Positions 25,287 to 31,858 of a DNA stretch of 34,530 nucleotides are shown here, piece by piece (the first letter of the stretch is position 1; each line of letters starts with the position of its first letter). The position numbers and the translations under genes were made by a program. This DNA comes from Paraburkholderia translucens (GTDB lineage: Bacteria; Pseudomonadota; Gammaproteobacteria; Burkholderiales; Burkholderiaceae): NCBI RefSeq assembly GCF_020881035.1, contig NZ_JAJITC010000030.1:1-34530 (forward strand), read 5' to 3'. The notes under the pieces are model-generated. The model was given only the letters and a program-made list of their open reading frames with translations. It was not told where the DNA came from and did not search any database.

Positions 25287-25542
25287 TTAATGCGTATGCG
25301 TTCCGGTTAATGCCAATTCCGCATTAGCGGTGATGAGGCCACCCGGCTGTTGCGTGTGCAACACACTTTCCGAAATTTCGAGTACGGAAAACGCCTGCTT
25401 CAATTGCTCGGTCTGCTGGTGCAACAGAGCGGCCGCTGCCTGCTCGAAGAGCGTCGAGCCTTCCTGAACCTCCGCGAACGATTCACTGTTCAGCGGCAAG
25501 CACATCTAGCATGCCAGCTGCGACCTTGATCCTGCTGAACAT
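25287..25542 (-). pseudogene. remnant of a methyl-accepting chemotaxis protein gene (5' and 3' ends only)
   Basis: From ATG 25542 the first frame reads MFSRIKVAAGML and then stops after 19 codons. This is the usual opening of chemoreceptors (basic residue plus IK/IR before membrane helix 1). In the next frame, from ATG 25505 to TAA 25289, a 72-codon stretch contains VQEGSTLFEQAAAALL then EQLKQAFSVLE. That follows the pattern of the last part of chemoreceptors (VTQQNAALVEEAAAAA, then a few residues, then AVSVFKL). I infer that an internal deletion with a frame change joined the two ends, removing the membrane, sensor and signalling parts. The alternative is that the 72-codon frame is a real small gene; it has ordinary codon use but no good ribosome site. 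Confidence 0.55.
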
Positions 25543-25815
25543 CGTGGACACCTGAGAATAAGGAATCACGGGGCATACCAGGGTTAACGGCGGGTCGACT
25601 GACGGCTTGAGACCACATTCTGCAAATAAACGATCTATGTGCAGGTTTCATTGCCGACCATCGCGGTTGCGGTAGTCTCGCGCAACAGTTCGAGACTCAT
25701 CGCGTGGAATCACCTTGCGCAGCGAAGAGTCGCTTCCTAGAGTGGGTAGGGACCGCTCGGCGCGCGCTGTGCGGATGCGCTGATGCACACGCAGACCCTG
25801 CACGAAGGAACCACG

Positions 25816-26250
25816 ATGACCGACCTACTCGACCGGGCGCGCGGCGCGCTGCACGCCCAGCCGTTCAGCATGCTGCTCGGCGCGGAGTTGATGCACGCCG
25901 GCAGCGACGAACTTACCCTGTGTCTGCCGATTCGCGATGAACTGCGGCAGCAGCACGGCTTCGTGCATGGCGGCGTCATCAGCTATCTCGCTGACAACGC
26001 TTTGACGTTCGCGGGTGCTGTGTCGCTGGGTCCGAGGGTCGTGACCGGTGAATACAAGATCAACTATTTGCGCCCAGCGGTGAAGGGCACGCTGATCGCG
26101 CGCGCGAGCGTTGTCTATGCGGGCAGGCATCAGGCGACCTGCCAGTGCAGCGTATTCGTGGTGGAAGGGAATCGCGAGAAGCTGGTCGCCGTTGCGCAGG
26201 GGACCGTCAACCGCATTGGGGAGAATGGGGAGCAAGAGGCAGGAGGGTAG
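25816..26250 (+). CDS. PaaI-family hotdog thioesterase
   Basis: A 144-residue hotdog-fold protein that hydrolyses acyl-CoA thioesters. The core HGFVHGGVISYLADNALTFAG has the HGG turn and the Asp expected at the active site. The later strand EYKINYLRPAVKG and the VVYAGRHQATCQCSVFV segment are typical. The natural acyl group is unknown. The start at 25816 has AAGGA 6 nt upstream; an in-frame ATG at 25783 has no such site. The 273 bp before it hold no other supported gene. Confidence 0.9.
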   Translation: MTDLLDRARGALHAQPFSMLLGAELMHAGSDELTLCLPIRDELRQQHGFVHGGVISYLADNALTFAGAVSLGPRVVTGEYKINYLRPAVKGTLIARASVVYAGRHQATCQCSVFVVEGNREKLVAVAQGTVNRIGENGEQEAGG

Positions 26251-26499
26251 GACTTTGCACTAATGTTGCACGTAGGGGTGCATATCGATGACTAACGTCA
26301 ATATCCGATGTTCGTACGCCCCGAGACTCGACTACGACGACATAAGCTGATTTACGCCGCCAACGTTCCCCATCGCTTCTGACCTGCGCCAACACACTAC
26401 CGGGCAGCAAGAGTCCGCGACACGGGCGATGGATGAATTGCGTGACCCAAAATGGAAAAGACGCGGCAGCGGGCGTCGCCCATCGCCAGCCGGCAGACG

Positions 26500-26537
26500 A
26501 AAAAAAGCCGTTCCCGCCAACAACGGAAACGGCTTTT
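26500..26537 (-). terminator. intrinsic terminator of the putative L-fucose operon
   Basis: On the minus strand AAAAGCCGTT pairs with AACGGCTTTT, extended inwards by CCG/CGG after a wobble. The stem ends in a run of T. It lies 35 bp past the FAH-family stop. The 249 bp between the thioesterase stop and this hairpin hold nothing recognisable. Confidence 0.92.
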
Positions 26538-26572
26538 CCAAACTGCGGCTCGACTCGCGAACCGCGCGCGCC

Positions 26573-27421
26573 TCACTCGGCCGCGTAAGTCTTTTGCGTC
26601 TGCTCACCCAACCCTTCGATACCCAAACGCACCGTCTGCCCCGGCTTCAGAAACACGGGGTTCGGTTTCACGCCCATGCCGACGCCCGGCGGCGTGCCGG
26701 TCGAGATCACATCGCCCGGCTGCAGGCTCATGCACTGCGAGACATACGACACCAGCTTCGCGACGCTGAAGATCATCGTCTTCGTGCTGCCGTTCTGGTA
26801 GCGATGGCCGTCCACTTCGAGCCACAGGCTCAGGTTCTGCGGATCGGCAACTTCATCACGCGTGACGACCCACGGACCGATCGGGCCGAACGTATCGAAG
26901 CCCTTGCCCTTGTCCCACGTGCCGCCGCGCTCGATCTGCCATTCGCGCTCCGACACGTCGTTGACGACGCAATAGCCGGCCACGTGCTCGAGCGCGTTCG
27001 CCTCGTCGACATACTTTGCCGCCTTGCCGATCACGACGCCGAGTTCCACTTCCCAGTCGGTCTTCTTCGAGCCGCGCGGGATTTCGATGTCGTCGTTCGG
27101 GCCGCTGATCGCGCTCGTCCACTTGTTGAAGATGACCGGTTCGGCCGGTACCGGCAGATTCGATTCCGCCGCATGATCCGCGTAGTTCAGGCCGATGCAG
27201 ATGAACTTGCCGACCTTGCCGACGCACGGTCCCACGCGTGGATTGCCTTCGACGACCGGTAGCGTCGCCGGATCGAGCGCGCGCAGTTTCGCGAGGCTTT
27301 CATCGCCAAGCGTCGCGCCGTCGATATCGCCCACCACCTTCGACAGGTCGCGAATCTTGCCTTGCGCGTCGAGCAGGCCCGGCTTTTCCTGGCCTTTCGG
27401 CCCATAACGAAGCAATTTCAT
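26573..27421 (-). CDS. FAH-family hydrolase, probable 2,4-diketo-3-deoxy-L-fuconate hydrolase
   Basis: A 282-residue protein of the fumarylacetoacetate hydrolase family. Conserved parts are FICIGLNYADHAAES near residue 73, EPVIFNKWTSAISGP, the metal-binding TDWEVELGVVIG region near 121 (acidic ligands in WEVELG), DVSEREWQ and the closing PGDVISTGTPPGVG. FAH proteins cleave C-C bonds in diketo acids. Its place at the end of an operon with a fucose-dehydrogenase-like AKR, a lactonase and a BDH2-like SDR points to the last step of L-fucose oxidation, giving pyruvate and L-lactate. Without that context, ureidoglycolate-lyase-like labels would be equally likely. It starts 52 bp after the SDR stop. 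Confidence 0.87.
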   Translation of the reverse strand: MKLLRYGPKGQEKPGLLDAQGKIRDLSKVVGDIDGATLGDESLAKLRALDPATLPVVEGNPRVGPCVGKVGKFICIGLNYADHAAESNLPVPAEPVIFNKWTSAISGPNDDIEIPRGSKKTDWEVELGVVIGKAAKYVDEANALEHVAGYCVVNDVSEREWQIERGGTWDKGKGFDTFGPIGPWVVTRDEVADPQNLSLWLEVDGHRYQNGSTKTMIFSVAKLVSYVSQCMSLQPGDVISTGTPPGVGMGVKPNPVFLKPGQTVRLGIEGLGEQTQKTYAAE

Positions 27422-27473
27422 CGTTGCACTTCCCTTTACGTTCAGTAGTGTTCAGTTCGTCAATCAATCAGAA

Positions 27474-28217
27474 TCAGTTCGACCATCCGCCGTCGATCAC
27501 ATGGATCTGGCCCGTCGTGAACGACGACTCGTCGGACGCGAGATACAGCGCGAGCGCGGCAATCTCCTCCGGCTTGCCGATGCGACCCATCGGCTGGCGC
27601 GCGACGAACGCGGCCTGCACCGCATCGACCGACGCGCCTTGCGCCTGAGCCTGCGCGGCGATGCGCTGTTCGAGCGACGGCGAGGCCACGGTGCCCGGAC
27701 AAATCGCGTTACAGCGTACACCACGTGTGACGAAGTCGGCGGCGACGGACTTGGTCAACCCGATCACCGCGGCCTTCGACGCGCCGTAGGCGAAGCGGTT
27801 CGGCACGCCCTTCACGCTCGAGGCCGCCGACGACATGTTGATGATCGAGCCGCCGCCCTTCTCCAGCATGGCCGGCAAAAGCGCTCGAATCATACGGTAC
27901 ATCGCCTTCGCGTTGAGGTCGAAAGCGAAATCCCAGTCCTCCTCGCTGCAATCGAGGATATTGCCGGCGTGCACGAAGCCCGCGCAGTTGAACAGCACAT
28001 CGATCGGGCCGACTTCAGCGGCGAGCGCTTTGATCGCCGCGCCGTCGAGCACATCGAGCTTGCGCGCCTCGACCGGCTTGCCGGCGAGTCCGTCGATGCG
28101 GATATCGGTGGCGATCACGCGCGCGCCTTCGCGTGCGAACAGTTCGGCGGTCGCGAGACCGATGCCTTGTCCCGCCGCGGTGATCAGTGCCGTTTTGCCG
28201 GCCAGTCTTTGTGTCAT
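27474..28217 (-). CDS. short-chain dehydrogenase, probable 2-keto-3-deoxy-L-fuconate dehydrogenase
   Basis: A 247-residue classical SDR. The cofactor loop is TAAGQGIG (residues 13-20). The catalytic motif is Y144GASK148 with Ser near 130-133, and NCAG is at 77-80. TDIR at the second strand end indicates NAD over NADP. The stretch ASSVKGVPNRFAYGASKAA and the CPGTVASPSL loop closely resemble the BDH2/DHRS6 group, to which bacterial 2-keto-3-deoxy-L-fuconate dehydrogenases belong. It would oxidise C4 of the keto acid before FAH cleavage. GGAG lies 6 nt before ATG 28217. It starts 33 bp after the lactonase stop. Confidence 0.9.
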   Translation of the reverse strand: MTQRLAGKTALITAAGQGIGLATAELFAREGARVIATDIRIDGLAGKPVEARKLDVLDGAAIKALAAEVGPIDVLFNCAGFVHAGNILDCSEEDWDFAFDLNAKAMYRMIRALLPAMLEKGGGSIINMSSAASSVKGVPNRFAYGASKAAVIGLTKSVAADFVTRGVRCNAICPGTVASPSLEQRIAAQAQAQGASVDAVQAAFVARQPMGRIGKPEEIAALALYLASDESSFTTGQIHVIDGGWSN

Positions 28218-28250
28218 CTACGACTCCAGTTGAATGGGCTGCTAACGAAA

Positions 28251-29081
28251 TCAAAGCCGGTAAAACGCGGCGGCGTTGCCGCCGAACACGGCGTCGCGCT
28301 CGGCGTCGCTCAACGGGGCGAGCAGCGTGGTCGCCACCGAATGCCAGAGCAGATAGTCGCCATTGAGCTCCAGCACCGGCCAGTCGCTGCCCCACATGAG
28401 CCGCGAGGGCCCGAAGCTATTCAGCAGATGCTCGACGTAGGGCCGCAACGTGTCCTCCGTCCAGCCGGGCGCCGCCTCGGTCGCGAGGCCCGACAGCTTG
28501 CAGTGCACGTGCGGGAAAGCGGCGAGCCGCGTGATCGCGTCGCGCCACACCTGATAACCCGACTGGCCGTAGCGGATCGGCGGCTTCGCGCCATGATCGA
28601 CGACGATGCGCAGCGCCGGAAAACGCTGCGCGAAGATTTCGACGTATTGCACATGGCGTGAGTAGATCAGCGCATCGAACGCGAGGTCGTGCGCGATCAG
28701 TGCTTCGATCGCCGGCGCGAGATCGGGGTTGGCGATCCAGCCGTCGTCGGGCAGGTCCTGCAGCATCGGCCGCACGCCCTTGAACTTCGGCTCGCGCGCG
28801 AGCGCCTCGATCAGATCGGGCGCGTTCGGCAGCAATAGCGGCACCCAGCCGACCACGCCGGCAACCGACGGCTCATGCCGCGCGATGTCCAGCAGGTAGC
28901 GGGTTTCGTCGAGCGTCTGCGCGGCCTGCACGACCACGGTCCGCTCGATGCCGGCCTGTTCGCGCAACGGCTTCAGATCGTCGGGGCCGAACGGCCGGTA
29001 GAGGATGGTCTGGTCCGGCGTCATCCACTCATAGTCGCCGCGTGCGGGGTCCCAGTAGTGCTGGTGAGCGTCGATCTGCAT
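28251..29081 (-). CDS. amidohydrolase-family lactonase, probable L-fuconolactonase
   Basis: A 276-residue TIM-barrel protein of the COG3618 amidohydrolase group. Metal-binding residues are visible as H6-x-H8 in IDAHQHYWD, the VVDHGAKPP histidine in mid-protein and the Asp in MWGSDWPV. QTILYRPFGPDDL and the final VFGGNAAAFYRL are typical of L-fuconolactonase and L-rhamnono-lactonase relatives. It would open L-fucono-lactone to L-fuconate. The start lies 6 bp after the aldo/keto reductase stop, so translation is probably coupled; GAGGA is 10 nt upstream. Confidence 0.88.
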   Translation of the reverse strand: MQIDAHQHYWDPARGDYEWMTPDQTILYRPFGPDDLKPLREQAGIERTVVVQAAQTLDETRYLLDIARHEPSVAGVVGWVPLLLPNAPDLIEALAREPKFKGVRPMLQDLPDDGWIANPDLAPAIEALIAHDLAFDALIYSRHVQYVEIFAQRFPALRIVVDHGAKPPIRYGQSGYQVWRDAITRLAAFPHVHCKLSGLATEAAPGWTEDTLRPYVEHLLNSFGPSRLMWGSDWPVLELNGDYLLWHSVATTLLAPLSDAERDAVFGGNAAAFYRL

Positions 29082-29087
29082 GGTCGG

Positions 29088-30128
29088 TCAGTCCTCGGGC
29101 GAGGGCGCGCGGGGGTCGAGCAGGCCCGCGTCGCGCAATGCGGACCACAGCGCCGCGGGAATCGGCTGCTCGAACGACGCGACGTTCTCGCGTATTTCGT
29201 CGGCACTGCGCGCGCCGGTCAGCACGGTGGCGACCGCCGGATGCGCATACGGAAACTGCAACGCGGCGGCGGCGAGCGACACGCCGTGTGTGCGGCACAC
29301 CGCCTCCAGACGCGCGACCCGCTCGATCACCTCGGGCGGCGCGGCGCCGTAATTGAACTTCAGATCGCCTTCGACGCCACGCGCCAGGATGCCCGAATTG
29401 AACGCGCCACCCAACAGAATGCTGACGCCGCGCGCTTCGCAGGCGGGCAGCAGGTCGTCGAGGGTGCTCTGCTCGAGCAGCGTATAGCGGCCCGCGAGCA
29501 AGGCGCAATCGATATCGAACTCGGCCATCGCGTCGAGGATCACCGCGCCCTCGTTGACGCCGAGGCCGACCGCCTTGATCGCGCCGGTCGAGCGCAGCCG
29601 CTCCAGCGCGCGGAAGCCGCCGCCTTCGGTCAGTTGCTGCCAGTAATACGGATGCTGGTCGCCGTGCGTCAGGCGGCCGATGTCGTGTATGAGCAGGATG
29701 TCGATGTCGATCATGCCGAGGCGCTGCTGGCTATCCTCATAGGAACGCAGAATGCCGTCGTGCGTGTAGTCGTAGATCGCTTCGAAGGGCAGCGGGCTCT
29801 GCCAGCCCTCGCGGTTGTCGAAGGGCGACGTGCGCGGCACGAAACGTCGACCAACCTTGGTCGACAGCACGTACTCGCCGCGCGGATAGTTGCGCAACGC
29901 GGCGCCGAGCCGATGCTCCGCCTTCGTGTTGCCGTAGTGCGGCGCGGTGTCGAAGTAGCGCACGCCCGCGTCCCATGCGGCGACCACGGTCGCATGGGCC
30001 TCCTCGTCGGACAGGTCGCGATACAGGCCGCCGAGTGGCGCCGTGCCGAGACCTAATCCGCTCACCTGCAGCGAGCTGCGGCCGATCCGGCGCCGCTGCC
30101 CGACCTTCGATCCGATCGATGCCGACAT
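29088..30128 (-). CDS. aldo/keto reductase, probable L-fucose dehydrogenase
   Basis: A 346-residue aldo/keto reductase of the D-threo-aldose 1-dehydrogenase (L-fucose dehydrogenase) group. The catalytic set is visible: Asp and Tyr in YFDTAPHYG, Lys in LSTKVGR and His in ILLIHDIGR. The start LQVSGLGLGTAPLGGLY is typical. It would oxidise the anomeric carbon of L-fucose to the lactone with NAD(P). The ATG at 30128 has AGGAG 8 nt upstream and fits the family start; the frame is open to 30185 without support. It is the first gene of the four-gene operon, divergent from the IclR regulator. Confidence 0.9.
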   Translation of the reverse strand: MSASIGSKVGQRRRIGRSSLQVSGLGLGTAPLGGLYRDLSDEEAHATVVAAWDAGVRYFDTAPHYGNTKAEHRLGAALRNYPRGEYVLSTKVGRRFVPRTSPFDNREGWQSPLPFEAIYDYTHDGILRSYEDSQQRLGMIDIDILLIHDIGRLTHGDQHPYYWQQLTEGGGFRALERLRSTGAIKAVGLGVNEGAVILDAMAEFDIDCALLAGRYTLLEQSTLDDLLPACEARGVSILLGGAFNSGILARGVEGDLKFNYGAAPPEVIERVARLEAVCRTHGVSLAAAALQFPYAHPAVATVLTGARSADEIRENVASFEQPIPAALWSALRDAGLLDPRAPSPED

Positions 30129-30173
30129 GAGCGTGTCTCCTGATTGTGGTGTTTTTACCATGCGACGGGCGAC

Positions 30174-30201
30174 ATGCGCCGTCAATATGATGCGCCGTCA
30201 A
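30174..30201. promoter_or_regulatory. 12-bp direct repeats, candidate regulator binding site
   Basis: Two identical copies of ATGCGCCGTCAA lie at 30174-30185 and 30190-30201, with 4 bp between them. Start to start they are 16 bp apart, about one and a half helical turns. A weaker copy (ATGCGACGGGC) precedes them at 30160. They lie 46 bp before the AKR start. On the minus strand each copy begins TTGACG, a -35-like hexamer. An ATTCGAAT palindrome lies nearby at 30237-30244. Confidence 0.6.
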
Positions 30202-30382
30202 GCGTGCATTAATTCACCAATAAACGTATTATTCATATTCGAATTTTTACAAGTCAAGAAAACTGCGCCGCGCGGATGCCGGTGTTTTCCCTGGAGATAG
30301 CCATTCGGTTCGCCAAATGCTACGCACTCGCCCGCGCACACCAGATAATAAGAACTCCGGACGAAATTCCCCGACGCTCACG

Positions 30383-31168
30383 ATGGACGCCGAAGACAAA
30401 GACGACGACCGCTACCGCGCCCCCGCTCTGGACAAAGGCCTCGACATTCTCGAACTGCTGTCCGAGCAGAAAGAAGGACTCACGCGCGCCGAGATCACGC
30501 GGCAGTTGGGCCGCAACGCCAGCGAGATGTACCGGATGCTCGAACGGCTCGTCGCGCGGCAATACGTGGTGCGCTCGGCGGCCGGCGACCGCTACTCGCT
30601 GAGCCTGAAGCTGTTTGCGCTCGCGCACCGCCATCCGCCCATGAACCGGCTGATCGCCGAGGCGCTGCCGCTGATGCAGCGCTTCGCCGACGCGGCCGAG
30701 CAGTCGTGCCACCTCGTCGTCTACGACCGCGGCAACCTGCTCGTGATCGCGCAGGTCGACGGACCCGGCACATGGGGCATGTCGGTGCGGCTCGGCTCGC
30801 GGGTCGGCCTGATCGACACCGGTTCCGGTCGCGTGATGCTCGCGTTCCAGAGCGTCGAGCAGCGTCAGCAGATGCTTGCCGAGCACACGAAAGTGAAGGG
30901 CGAAGTGACGATCGATCGCGACGCGCTGGAGGAGGACTGCGAGCGCATCCGCGCGGCGGGCTTCTGGCAGAAAGACAGCCAGCAGAGCTTCGGCGTCACC
31001 GATGTGACGTTCCCGATACTCGCGCCGTCGGGACAGGCAATCGCGGTGCTCACCTGCCCGTATCTGCGCCGGATCGACGAATACGTCGCGCCGACGCTCG
31101 ACGCGGCCACTACGCTGCTGCGCGACACGGTGCAGGCGCTGTCGATGTTCCGCGAGCAGGCCGCGTAA
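30383..31168 (+). CDS. IclR-family transcriptional regulator
   Basis: A 261-residue regulator with an N-terminal winged helix-turn-helix (residues about 12-70: ALDKGLDILELLSEQ, LTRAEITRQLGRNASEMYRMLERLV) and an IclR effector domain (about 85-255: VDGPGTWGMSVRLGSRVGLIDTGSGRVMLAF, later IAVLTCPYLRR). Divergence from the fucose-type operon makes it the likely local regulator, with a sugar-derived acid as possible signal; this is inference. The ATG at 30383 matches the family start although no ribosome site is evident. Confidence 0.92.
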   Translation: MDAEDKDDDRYRAPALDKGLDILELLSEQKEGLTRAEITRQLGRNASEMYRMLERLVARQYVVRSAAGDRYSLSLKLFALAHRHPPMNRLIAEALPLMQRFADAAEQSCHLVVYDRGNLLVIAQVDGPGTWGMSVRLGSRVGLIDTGSGRVMLAFQSVEQRQQMLAEHTKVKGEVTIDRDALEEDCERIRAAGFWQKDSQQSFGVTDVTFPILAPSGQAIAVLTCPYLRRIDEYVAPTLDAATTLLRDTVQALSMFREQAA

Positions 31169-31270
31169 TCAGCGGGCTACCCGGCGGCGCGCTCGCGCAC
31201 ATGGTTTAGAATGGCGGCCCTTCCAAAATTACGCCGCATGACAGGCTCGTGCGCGCGCATCGATTGAGCA

Positions 31271-31816
31271 ATGGCCAAACTTCTGACCGATTCCGAATTC
31301 CAGCGCTTTTCCGAACTCCAGCAGAAGCAGTCGAGCTTCACGATCACCCCCGAAGAAGCCGACGAACTGCGCGACATCGTCGCTCACGCGCAGAAGCGCC
31401 GCGACGACCGCGCCGCCGCGATGCAAAGCATCGAGGCCTTCATCCAGCAATTCGGCATCACACCCGACGAGCTGTTTTCACCCGAGCAGATCGGCGAAGC
31501 GGCGCGCACCTACGGTCTGATTCCGGCCGCGCGCAAGGAGCGCGTGCTGCCGCCGTCGCTGACGTTCAACGGCAAGCCGTATCAATGGACCACGCGCCCG
31601 CTGCCCGACGAAATCCGCGTGCCGCTGTTCGACGCGTTCAAGGCTGGCGAGTCGGTGAAATCGTTCATCTCGACGCTGAAGGATGCGAACCGCTGCGCGG
31701 CGACCATCGCGCGGCTCGAGCGCGAAACCGGCGCCGTGTATGCGCAGGCATGGCTCGAAGAGCTGTCGGTCACGCGCGCCCAGGTGGACGAGGCCGCGCA
31801 GAAATTGGCGGCGTGA
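31271..31816 (+). CDS. conserved-looking protein of unknown function
   Basis: A 181-residue soluble protein without signal peptide or membrane segment. The first 70 residues are predicted helical and charged (FQRFSELQQKQSSFTITPEEADELRDIVAHAQKRRDDR). The middle has ITPDELFSPEQIGEA and LTFNGKPYQWTTRPLP, followed by another charged helix and an Ala-rich end. The helical start and the short aromatic segment vaguely recall H-NS-type organisation, but no DNA-binding motif of that family is present. It begins 102 bp after the IclR gene and converges on the acetyltransferase gene, 42 bp away. Coding use is normal for this genome. Confidence 0.75.
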   Translation: MAKLLTDSEFQRFSELQQKQSSFTITPEEADELRDIVAHAQKRRDDRAAAMQSIEAFIQQFGITPDELFSPEQIGEAARTYGLIPAARKERVLPPSLTFNGKPYQWTTRPLPDEIRVPLFDAFKAGESVKSFISTLKDANRCAATIARLERETGAVYAQAWLEELSVTRAQVDEAAQKLAA

Positions 31817-31858
31817 ACGGTTGAAGCCGGGCGGTGAGCGGGGCGAGAGGTCAGCCGC

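Noticed and set aside
25543..25815. Possible insertion-sequence scar before the thioesterase gene
   Set aside because: The neighbouring deletion made me look for inverted ends, target duplications or transposase pieces, and none were seen.
26332..26607. Minus-strand frame of 91 codons between the thioesterase and FAH genes
   Set aside because: It runs through the strong terminator at 26500-26537 and into the FAH coding end; Arg/Ser/Cys-rich.
30383..31816. IclR gene and the 181-residue gene as one functional unit with the fucose operon
   Set aside because: The 181-residue protein has no recognisable link to sugar use and lies 102 bp away; adjacency alone is not enough.
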